Shown here in pieces: positions 45,242 to 52,617 of a stretch of DNA of 64,000 nucleotides. Position numbers and translations under genes: made by a program. The DNA comes from JBBQUN01 sp963698395. GTDB lineage: Bacteria > Actinomycetota > Acidimicrobiia > Acidimicrobiales > SZUA-35. The stretch covers positions 372,001-436,000 of the forward strand of contig CAVOQQ010000004.1 in NCBI GenBank assembly GCA_963698395.1. Direction: 5' to 3'. The notes below the pieces were generated by a model. It worked only from the letters and a program-made list of their open reading frames with translations, had not been told where the DNA came from and did no database searches. Within the stretch, counting starts at the first letter, position 1; every line of letters begins with the position of its first letter.

Positions 45242-46648
45242 ATGACCGACAACGACCTTCCCGATACGCCCCAGCCCGCAACTCCTGACGACCAGCCGAC
45301 GGACAACCAACCGACCGACGACGAACCGACCGACGACGAACCGACCGGATTCGACAGCTCGGACGACGAGTGGGCCACCGGCGCTGCCGCGAACGACGAC
45401 CCGGGTGAGACCGGGTCCGACGCGCCGCCGTTCGACGCTCCCCCACCCCCGGTTCCACCGGTACGGCGACTGCGTCGAACCGAAGCGAGCTCGGGCCCGG
45501 GGGTCGCCGGTGGCATCGCCCGCTATCTCGGCGTCGAGACCGGTCTGGTCAAGGCGGCCTTCGTCGTGGCGTCGTTCTTCGGCGGGCTCGGCATCTTCGC
45601 CTATGTCGCCGGCTGGGCATTGATTCCCCGAGAGCGTCACCCCGACCCTCGCCCGGTGGTCCTCAACGGCAGCATGGCAGGCCTCGTGATCGGCACGCTG
45701 GCCCTCATCGGTGCGGTCTCGGTGGCCTTCGGCGCCGGAGGCGCCGCCGGCAACCTCCTGGCCCCGGCGCTGCTGATCGGTATCGGCTTCTACTTGCTCG
45801 ATCAGCGTTCCCATCCGCAGGTGGTCACCCAACCCACTGCGCAACGTGCCGAGCGCCCGTCGTGGATTCCGCCACTCACCACCACACCCGTCCCCCCGGA
45901 GGCCTACCAGACCGGCACCTCGGCCTACGCCAATCCGCCGGCTCAGGGTGCGCCCTACTCGAGTGAACCGGCGTCGGCGCCGTGGGGTGCGGTGCACACC
46001 GACCCGGTGGTCGAGGCCAAGCCCCGGCCGCCGGTCACGGCCGTCACCATGGCCATCACGGCCGGTGTCGTCGCCCTGATGATCGGGCTCGATCAGTTTG
46101 CCGGCCTCGACATCAGCGTTGCGCAGATGTTCGGCGCCGCTCTGGCCATCATCGTCACCGGCATCATCGTGAGCCTCTTCATCGGTCGGGCACTCGGCCT
46201 CTGGTTCGCCGGATTCATTGCGCTGATCGGGCTGGCCGTTTCGCCCATCGCCGTGTCGATCAGCGCCAACGGGGTCGGCTCGAAGGAGTACACGATCATC
46301 GACGGCAGCGACCTCGCCGACGAGTACCTGCTCGGCACCGGCGAACTGATCGTCGACCTCGGCAGCACGACATTCAGCACCGACGCAGCAACCAACATCG
46401 AGCTCAGCGCTGGTTCCATCGTGCTCTACCTGCCCCAAGACGTGTCGATCGACCTCCGCGCCAACGCCCGCTTCGGCCAGGTCATTGCGCCGCTGGTCTC
46501 GGCCACGGGCAGCCCGAGTGGGTTGACCGACGAGGTGTCCGGCCCCGATTCCGAGATCGATCGGCGCTACGAGGGCCGCGAAGGTAGTCCGACGGTGAGC
46601 ATCGACGCCGACGTGCGGTTCGGTTCGATCGAGGTCCGTCGGGGCTGA
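45242..46648 (+). CDS. PspC-domain membrane protein with a LiaF-like C-terminus
   Basis: 468 residues. An acidic, proline-rich N-terminal tail with DEPTD repeats is followed by a PspC domain (SSGPGVAGGIARYLGVETGLVKAAFVVASFFGGLGIFAYVAGWALIP). About five more membrane helices follow, then a C-terminal extracytoplasmic or cytoplasmic beta-rich domain (TIIDGSDLADEYLLGTGELIVDLGSTTFSTDAATNIELSAGSIVLYLP) like that of LiaF-type regulators of stress kinases. Divergent from the PspC kinase, 133 bases away: the usual layout for a kinase with its membrane inhibitor. Start ATG 45242. Confidence 0.82.
   Translation: MTDNDLPDTPQPATPDDQPTDNQPTDDEPTDDEPTGFDSSDDEWATGAAANDDPGETGSDAPPFDAPPPPVPPVRRLRRTEASSGPGVAGGIARYLGVETGLVKAAFVVASFFGGLGIFAYVAGWALIPRERHPDPRPVVLNGSMAGLVIGTLALIGAVSVAFGAGGAAGNLLAPALLIGIGFYLLDQRSHPQVVTQPTAQRAERPSWIPPLTTTPVPPEAYQTGTSAYANPPAQGAPYSSEPASAPWGAVHTDPVVEAKPRPPVTAVTMAITAGVVALMIGLDQFAGLDISVAQMFGAALAIIVTGIIVSLFIGRALGLWFAGFIALIGLAVSPIAVSISANGVGSKEYTIIDGSDLADEYLLGTGELIVDLGSTTFSTDAATNIELSAGSIVLYLPQDVSIDLRANARFGQVIAPLVSATGSPSGLTDEVSGPDSEIDRRYEGREGSPTVSIDADVRFGSIEVRRG
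45310..45339. repeat. 15-bp tandem duplication in the PspC membrane protein gene
   Basis: Units 45310-45324 and 45325-45339 are identical, with partial copies on both sides. They encode PTDDE repeats in the disordered N-terminal tail. Confidence 0.88.
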
Positions 46649-46758
46649 ACACGGGTCGTCCGGGGTTCGAGGCGGTCTCGCCCGATTCGAGGCTCCGGAC
46701 TACCGTGTGATCGCCAGCACGGGCGACTCGGTCGCCCGCACTCGACCGGGGGCCTTCG

Positions 46759-47934
46759 ATGACGATCACCAACCACACCCGAGCCACAGTCGACCACGAG
46801 GCGCTCACCGCAGCGGCAATCGACGCCGACCACCGCTCGGCCGAGATCGAATCCCTTCGCCACCTGCCGAGCGACATCGTCGACGCCCTCATCGACAGCC
46901 AGGTGATGCGGTTGTGGGTGCCTGCTCGCTACGGCGGTGTCGAGGGAACGGTGCTCGACCTCGTCGACGCCCTCGAGCACGTGAGCTACCACGACGGGGC
47001 CAGCGGGTGGTGCATCATGATCGCCAACACCACCGCGCTCAACGGTGGGTATCTGCCACCGGTGTTCGCCGAGCAGATCTACGGCGACCCGCGAGCCGTC
47101 ACCGGCGGCTTCGGCATGCCGGCTGGTACGGGCGTTGCCGTCGATGGCGGCATTCGCGTCACCGGACGCTGGGCTTGGGGTTCGGGCTCGCAGCACTGCA
47201 CCTGGATCGGCGGCGGTGTTCGGATCGTCGACGAGACCGGCGCACCCGTCAAGCTCGAAGACGGAACCGCAACACCCTTTGCCTACTTCGAGCGTTCCGA
47301 TGTGGAGCTGCTCGACACCTGGCACGTCATGGGTCTGAAGGGGACGGGATCGACCGACTACCAGGTCACCGATGCCTTCGTGCCGACGGGTCGATGGGTC
47401 TCGTTCGCCGCCTCCCCCGAACCCGTCGTCGACAGCCCGCTCTATCGCTTCTCCTTTCTCGGGGCGCTCGGCATCGGCGTCGCCAGCGTCACCGTCGGCC
47501 TCGCCCGGCGAGCCATCGACGAACTGGTGCTGCTCGGCGAGAAGAAGCCGCAGGGCTCGTCCCGCTCCCTGGCGGAACGGGCCACGGTCCAGGCCGATCT
47601 GGCCACCGCCGAAGCCGCCGTTCGCTCCGCTGGCAGCTTCGTTCGCGAGATCGTCGAGGAGTGTTGGAACGCGGCCGAACGAACCGGCGAGATGTCGGGC
47701 GAACAGAAGCGCCTGCTGCGCCTGGCGGCCAACAATGCCGCGGAACGCAGCGCTCATGCGGTCGAGCTCTGCTACCGGGCCGGCGGCGGATCGGCGCTGT
47801 ACGAGACCTCACCGCTCCAGCGGGTCTTCCGAGATGTCAACGTTGCCACCCAGCACGGGATGATCGCCCCCCGGCTGCTCGAACCGCTCGGTCGGATGCG
47901 GTTCGGCCTCCCGACCGACACCCGGCAGTTCTGA
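46759..47934 (+). CDS. Acyl-CoA-dehydrogenase-fold flavin monooxygenase-like protein (HsaA type)
   Basis: 391 residues. Resembles the two-component flavin-dependent hydroxylases of steroid and aromatic catabolism more than true dehydrogenases: GLWVPARYGG-like segment VMRLWVPARYGGVEGTVLDLV, DGASGWCIMIANTTALNGGYLP, VTGRWAWGSGSQHCTWIGGGV, VMGLKGTGSTDYQVTDAFVP, and GGGSALYETSPLQRVFRDVNVATQH with the C-terminal His. No catalytic Glu of the dehydrogenase type is evident to me. Needs FADH2 from a reductase that is not in the window. 13 bases before the next gene, so likely co-transcribed. Confidence 0.75.
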   Translation: MTITNHTRATVDHEALTAAAIDADHRSAEIESLRHLPSDIVDALIDSQVMRLWVPARYGGVEGTVLDLVDALEHVSYHDGASGWCIMIANTTALNGGYLPPVFAEQIYGDPRAVTGGFGMPAGTGVAVDGGIRVTGRWAWGSGSQHCTWIGGGVRIVDETGAPVKLEDGTATPFAYFERSDVELLDTWHVMGLKGTGSTDYQVTDAFVPTGRWVSFAASPEPVVDSPLYRFSFLGALGIGVASVTVGLARRAIDELVLLGEKKPQGSSRSLAERATVQADLATAEAAVRSAGSFVREIVEECWNAAERTGEMSGEQKRLLRLAANNAAERSAHAVELCYRAGGGSALYETSPLQRVFRDVNVATQHGMIAPRLLEPLGRMRFGLPTDTRQF

Positions 47935-47947
47935 TCCGAGACCGGCG

Positions 47948-49102
47948 GTGGACTTCGACCTTCCAGCCGACGACGACCCTCGCCGCCTGGCGATCCGTCG
48001 CTTCCTGGCCGAACACACCGAGCCGAGCCGGGCGGACCTCGCCGAGGCCGGGTATGTGGCGCCGCATTGGCCGAGCCCATGGGGTCTCGACGCCGACCCG
48101 GAGCACCAGCTGATCATCGACACCGAATTCGCCGCCGCCGGCGTCGAGCTGGTCGGGGCGTCGATCGGGGTCGGTTGGGCCGGGCCGACCATCCTCGCCG
48201 GCGGCACCCCCGAACAACAGCAGCGCTGGCTCCCCGGCATCCTCGACGGTTCACAGGAGTGGAGCCAGCTGTTCTCCGAGCCCGACGCCGGCTCCGATCT
48301 GGCCTCGTTGCGCACCCAGGCCATTCGCGACGGTGACGTCTACGTTCTCGACGGCCAGAAGATCTGGTCCACCTGGGCCAACTCGGCCCAGTGGGGCATC
48401 CTCATCGCTCGCACCGACCCCTCGGCCCCGGCCCGCACCGGCCGCAAGCAAGACGGCATCTCCTACTTCGCTCTCGACATGTCGCTGCCGGGAATCGAGG
48501 TGCGGCCGATCATCGAGATGACCGGGGGCAACCACTTCAACGAGGTCTTCTTCGACAACGTGCGCATCCCCCTCGATTGCCGCATCGGGCCCGAACACGA
48601 CGGCTGGCGTCTCGCCAAGGTCACGCTTGGCAACGAGCGTCTGTCGCTGTCGGAAGGCGGCGTCATCTGGGGCATGGGTCCGACCAGCGACGAATTCTTC
48701 GACCTGCTCGCCAAGGAGTATTCGCCCCTCGGCGATCTGCTGCTGCGCCAGCGTGCCGCGAGCGTCTACACCAACGCCCGGATCATCGAACTGCTCGGCT
48801 ACCGCATCATGACCATGCTGCTCCACCGAGACCCCCAGGCCGAGGCGTTCGCCTCCATCCGCAAGACGTTGGCCGATGTGCACGGTCAGCAACTCACGAG
48901 CCTGATGAAGGATCTCCTGGGGGCCGACGCCATGCTCGGCATCCACAGCGCGCACGGTGAAGACGACGACCGCTGGCACTGGGCGTACCTCTTCAGCCGG
49001 GCGCTCACGATCGGCGGCGGGACCAGCGAAGTGCAGCGCAACATCATCGGTGAGCGCCTCCTCGGCCTCCCACGCGAACCCTCACCACCGGCGACCCGTT
49101 GA
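47948..49102 (+). CDS. Acyl-CoA dehydrogenase
   Basis: 384 residues from GTG 47948. Oxidises an acyl-CoA to its 2-enoyl-CoA with FAD. Motifs: QLFSEPDAGSDLASLRTQAIRDGD, GQKIWSTWANSAQWGILIARTD, MTGGNHFNEVFFDNVRIPLDCRIG, and the C-terminal SRALTIGGGTSEVQRNIIGERLLGLPRE. This is the class often seen in pairs in actinobacterial degradation clusters. Its stop overlaps the next start (TTGA). Confidence 0.9.
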   Translation: MDFDLPADDDPRRLAIRRFLAEHTEPSRADLAEAGYVAPHWPSPWGLDADPEHQLIIDTEFAAAGVELVGASIGVGWAGPTILAGGTPEQQQRWLPGILDGSQEWSQLFSEPDAGSDLASLRTQAIRDGDVYVLDGQKIWSTWANSAQWGILIARTDPSAPARTGRKQDGISYFALDMSLPGIEVRPIIEMTGGNHFNEVFFDNVRIPLDCRIGPEHDGWRLAKVTLGNERLSLSEGGVIWGMGPTSDEFFDLLAKEYSPLGDLLLRQRAASVYTNARIIELLGYRIMTMLLHRDPQAEAFASIRKTLADVHGQQLTSLMKDLLGADAMLGIHSAHGEDDDRWHWAYLFSRALTIGGGTSEVQRNIIGERLLGLPREPSPPATR

Positions 49103-49830
49103 GCGCCGCCAACCCCATCCCCTCCGGTGACGACGGCATTCTTCCCGAACGACTCGCCCGCCACCTCGAATCCTGGCTCGGATCGTGGCGCCCTCCCGGC
49201 CAGGGCGAACTCATCGTGATCGGCTCCGACAAGCGGAGCACACCGGGCTGGGACGGCTCGGTCCGACCGTTCGTCGGCGTCGAGACGCTGAGCGGCGCCG
49301 TCCTCTCGGTCCCGCCTGATCGCGTCGATGCCGTCCGGGCGCTCGGCGACGACCTCGACACCGTCGGCAAGCAGCTCGGCGAGGCGCTCGGCTACCGACA
49401 TCACCGATTCGGCCGCGGGATCTACCGCTGGTCGACCGCCCCGACCGAGCCCGACCCCGAGCGGTTGGGCCGATGGCTACCCCGAGAAGACCCCCGGGTG
49501 CTCCCCTGGCTCCAGCCGTTCAACGGCGAGGTGCTCGTCGGTTTCGACCGCGACGACGCTCGTGCCGGCGCCGAGGCGACCGTTGCGGCCGGCGTCGGCC
49601 GCAAGATCCACGACCCCCACGGGCACGAACTCGCCGTGGTGACCGAAGAAGGTCACCGGGGACGGGGGTGGGCCCGCAGTCTCGTCTCGCAGGCCGCCCA
49701 GCGGGTGCTCGACGACGGCGCCGTTCCGATCTATCTCCACGCCCCCGACAACGGCGCCTCGGCGGCAACGGCCGACGCCTGTGGATTTCCCGATCGGGGC
49801 TGGCGCATTCTCGGGCTCTTCGCCGGCTGA
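49099..49830 (+). CDS. GNAT-family acetyltransferase-like protein
   Basis: 243 residues, starting with TTG inside the stop of the acyl-CoA dehydrogenase gene. The C-terminal third has the acetyl-CoA-binding pattern HELAVVTEEGHRGRGWARSLVSQAAQRVLDDGAVPIYLHAPDNGASAATADACGF, where GHRGRGWA is the R/Q-x-x-G-x-G/A loop. The N-terminal 150 residues are a degenerate first domain. Substrate unknown. The tight overlap suggests it serves the same pathway as the two acyl-CoA enzymes. Confidence 0.7.
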   Translation: MSAANPIPSGDDGILPERLARHLESWLGSWRPPGQGELIVIGSDKRSTPGWDGSVRPFVGVETLSGAVLSVPPDRVDAVRALGDDLDTVGKQLGEALGYRHHRFGRGIYRWSTAPTEPDPERLGRWLPREDPRVLPWLQPFNGEVLVGFDRDDARAGAEATVAAGVGRKIHDPHGHELAVVTEEGHRGRGWARSLVSQAAQRVLDDGAVPIYLHAPDNGASAATADACGFPDRGWRILGLFAG

Positions 49831-49914
49831 CCGGGCTGGCTGATCGGCCTGCGGCTGCGCCTCATCGGCCTTCTCGATCTGGCGTCTCGCCGTTCGGGCC
49901 GGGCCTGAGGCCGC

Positions 49915-51000
49915 TCAGACCACCGAGCGCAAACGGGCCAGCTCGGCCGCCGAGCCGAGGGCGATGATCACGTCGCCGCCGTTGAGGGTGGTGCTCGGTG
50001 CCGGGTTGGTGTGGTAGTTCCCATCGCCTTGGCGGATGGCGATGATGAGCGACCGGCGACCGTCCTCGGCGCGGAGGTCCATCAACGAGCGACCCAGCAT
50101 CGGCGACCCGTTCGGCACGACGACCTCGTGCACGGCGACGTCGTGGCCCTCGTCGTGCAACACCTCGTCGAGAAACTCCGCCACGTGGGGCTGCAGCGCG
50201 AGCGCCGCCATCCGTGAGCCACCGATCTCGTGGGGATTGATGACCCGGTCGGCACCGGCCTGCAGCATCTTCGGCTCGTTCTTCTGATCGTTGGTGCGAG
50301 CGACGATGAAGATGTCGGACCGCAGCGCCCGGGCACTCAGGCAGACGAACAGGTTGTCGGCATCATGATCGAGCGCGGCGATGATGGTCTTCGCCCGCAT
50401 GATGCCCGCCGCCCGCAGCACGTCGTCATCGGTTGCCTCACCGACCACGATGGCGACCTCGGCTTCGTCTTCCTGCGGCTCCCGATCGATCACCACGACC
50501 TCGCCACCGGATCGACGGACGAAGGAAGCAACCGAGTTGCCGACGCGACCCCATCCGCAGATGATCACGTGATTCTCGAGCGTATCGATCGACTTGAGCA
50601 TGCGCCTTCTCCTGAGCTCGTCGTTGAGACTTCCCTCGATGAGTGTGTCGACGAGAACACCCAAGGTGTACAACACGCTCGCCGTCCCGAAGACCGCGAT
50701 GAAGATGGTGAAGCTGCGGTACTGGGCGATGTTCGTGTCGGTCATCCCCAGTTCGGTGAAGCCGACGGTGGTGATGGTGATGACGGTCTGGTAGACGGCG
50801 TCGAGCCACGACAACCCCAGGAGGCGATAGCCGAACCAGCCGATCAACAGAACGATGTTGACCGCGAGAAGGCCGTAGGCCACTCGCCGCCACGGATCTT
50901 TCTCGGGCGAGCGCTTCCACACCGGCGAGGCTTCCTTCTCCAGCGACACGCGCTTTCGGCTCACTCGTCCGAAAACGATTCTGGACGGGAACGTCGGCAC
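49915..51000 (-). CDS. Potassium channel with RCK (TrkA-N/TrkA-C) domains
   Basis: 361 residues. Two membrane helices (VAYGLLAVNIVLLIGWFGYRLLGL and SFTIFIAVFGTASVLYTLGVLV) flank a pore loop with the filter-like TVITITTVGFTELG. A Rossmann-type RCK domain follows (VIICGWGRVGNSVASFVRRSGGEVVVIDRE), then a TrkA-C domain (PNGSPMLGRSLMDLRAEDGRRSLIIAI). A ligand-gated K+ channel is the expected function, although the filter reads TVGFT rather than TVGYG. GTG 51000 lies seven bases after TACGAT; open frame upstream to 51324 is antisense or shadow. Confidence 0.88.
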   Translation of the reverse strand: MPTFPSRIVFGRVSRKRVSLEKEASPVWKRSPEKDPWRRVAYGLLAVNIVLLIGWFGYRLLGLSWLDAVYQTVITITTVGFTELGMTDTNIAQYRSFTIFIAVFGTASVLYTLGVLVDTLIEGSLNDELRRRRMLKSIDTLENHVIICGWGRVGNSVASFVRRSGGEVVVIDREPQEDEAEVAIVVGEATDDDVLRAAGIMRAKTIIAALDHDADNLFVCLSARALRSDIFIVARTNDQKNEPKMLQAGADRVINPHEIGGSRMAALALQPHVAEFLDEVLHDEGHDVAVHEVVVPNGSPMLGRSLMDLRAEDGRRSLIIAIRQGDGNYHTNPAPSTTLNGGDVIIALGSAAELARLRSVV

Positions 51001-51007
51001 GCCGTCG

Positions 51008-51013
51008 ATCGTA
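51008..51013 (-). promoter_or_regulatory. -10 box TACGAT of the K+ channel gene, leaderless
   Basis: On the minus strand TACGAT ends seven bases before GTG 51000. It lies in the short gap after the PTH2 gene, so the channel has its own promoter. Confidence 0.5.
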
Positions 51014-51029
51014 GGGCGAACGCGACGCC

Positions 51030-51740
51030 TTACCGGGGAACTGCCGCACGTATGGCGTCGGGAGACGACCACAGGGCGATCGCCGTGAGGGTTCCGGCCG
51101 GGATCTCGGTGAACCCACCGTCGTGGACCGTGACGTCGGCCAGCGGCACGAGTGCTCGCCACAGCGACGGGGTTGCATGCACGACCCGGACGTCTCGTGC
51201 GTTGCGTTGCCAGGCTTCGACCTGCTCGGCCGGGGCCCGCTGCCACGCCAATTGCCCGGCATGGGCACACTGAGCAGCCCGCTTTCCCCAGGTCATCGAC
51301 ACCTCGGGCGTCACCACGATCCACAACAGCACCTCACCCTCGACCTCTGCTGGAGGGAGAGACTCCTCCCGTTGCGGCTCCTCGAGTGGGGTCGACTGGA
51401 TCTGCAACTTGGCCAGGTCGACCGGAGCCGCATCGATCGGGCCGGGGACGAACGCTCGCACCTCGGCTCGTCGATGGGTCACGGTGATGCCCGGCACGGC
51501 CTGGGCTCGTTCCCATGCCGAAGCTCGGCCGCGCCGGACGATCTTGCGAATTCGTCGACCGTTCCAGGCAGCAACCGCCTCGTGCCACTCCCCGCCGGGT
51601 CGGCTGCGCTCGTCATCGAGCAGGGCGATCGTCGCCAGCACCGCCGCCTCGCAGATGTCGCGCACGGTCGGCGGGGTGCTCTTCTCGACCCGCGCCGCCA
51701 GCTGGAGCGCGAGGGGCGACGCTGTGTCCTCATCGGTCAT
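51030..51740 (-). CDS. PTH2-type peptidyl-tRNA hydrolase domain protein
   Basis: 236 residues. The C-terminal domain carries LLWIVVTPEVSMTWGKRAAQCAHAGQLAW, which fits the PTH2 pattern (Met, Gly-Lys, Ala-Ala-Gln, His-Ala), and ends with VVHDGGFTEIPAGTLTAIALW. The N-terminal 130 residues are a helical extension (TPPTVRDICEAAVLATIALLDDE) and a basic segment. It may recycle peptidyl-tRNA or be a divergent relative with another role; I recognise this two-part form only from actinobacteria. TAGGGT precedes ATG 51740 by eight bases. Confidence 0.7.
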   Translation of the reverse strand: MTDEDTASPLALQLAARVEKSTPPTVRDICEAAVLATIALLDDERSRPGGEWHEAVAAWNGRRIRKIVRRGRASAWERAQAVPGITVTHRRAEVRAFVPGPIDAAPVDLAKLQIQSTPLEEPQREESLPPAEVEGEVLLWIVVTPEVSMTWGKRAAQCAHAGQLAWQRAPAEQVEAWQRNARDVRVVHATPSLWRALVPLADVTVHDGGFTEIPAGTLTAIALWSSPDAIRAAVPR

Positions 51741-51748
51741 CGTGCCTC

Positions 51749-51758
51749 ACCCTACGAT
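51749..51758. promoter_or_regulatory. Overlapping divergent -10 boxes
   Basis: TAGGGT on the minus strand (51754-51749) serves the PTH2 gene; TACGAT on the plus strand (51753-51758) points at the nuclease-like gene. The two boxes share bases 51753-51754, so the two promoters must compete for polymerase. Confidence 0.55.
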
Positions 51759-51764
51759 GCGAGT

Positions 51765-52472
51765 ATCGAACGCACCGCACCACCGCCACCAAACGATCCC
51801 GACCACGGCCCGCAACCCCACATCGGCACCCTCAACGAGGGTTCGCTGCATGCGGCGTTGAAGGCCCACTACGCCCAGCCGACCGATCGATTCGAGGTGC
51901 CGCTGCGAGGTTTCGTCATCGACATCAAGCGCGGCGATCAGCTCATCGAGATCCAGACCGGATCGTTCGGGGCCATGGGTCGCAAGCTCGACCGGCTCCT
52001 CGGCGACCACCAACTGCTGCTCGTCTACCCCGTGGCGGTGGAGACCCGTCTGGTTCGCCCCGACAAGCGGCCGCGCCGCTCCCCCAAACGTGGATCGGTC
52101 TACCGACTCTTCGACGAGCTGGTGTCGATCCCGACCTTGATCGACCATCCGAATCTCACCCTCGACGTCGCCCTGGTGAAGATCGATCGAGTGCAGCGCC
52201 ACGATCCACGAGCTCGACGGGGCCGCGGCGGCTACCGGACCGTCGACAAGGTCATGACCGAGCTGGTCGCAACCGAACGGTTCGACACCGTCGACGATCT
52301 GCGCCGCCTGGTCCCGAGCGGGCTGCCCGACACCTTCACCACCGCCGACCTGGCCGAACACGGCTCGTTCGACCGTTCGACGGCCCAGAAGATGGCCTAC
52401 TGCTTCGTGCCGCTGGGGATCTTCGAGCAGACCGGCCGGACCAAGGCGGGCTACCACTACCGCCTTTGCTGA
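51765..52472 (+). CDS. Conserved nuclease-like protein of unknown function, apparent ATC start
   Basis: About 235 residues. The core HIGTLNEGSLHAALKAHY, RFEVPLRGFVIDIKRGDQLIEIQTGSFGAMGRKLDRLL has the D...ExQ spacing of a PD-(D/E)XK nuclease fold, then RRSPKRGSVYRLFDELVSIPTL and a C-terminal winged-helix-like part (FTTADLAEHGSFDRSTAQKMAYCFVPLGIF). I recall similar uncharacterised proteins in other bacteria but no function. No in-frame ATG, GTG or TTG lies before the conserved part: the frame upstream runs unbroken, antisense to PTH2. The -10 box TACGAT puts the transcript start at the in-frame ATC 51765. The nearby ATG 51757 is out of frame and stops at 51861. Confidence 0.6.
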   Translation: MERTAPPPPNDPDHGPQPHIGTLNEGSLHAALKAHYAQPTDRFEVPLRGFVIDIKRGDQLIEIQTGSFGAMGRKLDRLLGDHQLLLVYPVAVETRLVRPDKRPRRSPKRGSVYRLFDELVSIPTLIDHPNLTLDVALVKIDRVQRHDPRARRGRGGYRTVDKVMTELVATERFDTVDDLRRLVPSGLPDTFTTADLAEHGSFDRSTAQKMAYCFVPLGIFEQTGRTKAGYHYRLC

Positions 52473-52533
52473 ACGAGGGCTGTGTTGAACGAGGGCTGTG
52501 CTCAACGAGGGCTGTGTTGAACGAGGGCTGTGC
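52470..52533. repeat. 16-bp tandem repeat, four units
   Basis: Units at 52470, 52486, 52502 and 52518 differ only at their second and last bases. The first begins with the TGA stop codon of the nuclease-like gene, so the array extends outward from the stop. The remaining gap to 52617 holds nothing I recognise. Confidence 0.92.
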
Positions 52534-52617
52534 CCGCGGCCCTGCCGGCCGCAACGGCGGTCGACCGCCACGACCCCGGCTCGCCGGAGGCGGGGTCGCA
52601 GCGGCAAACCGAGTCGA

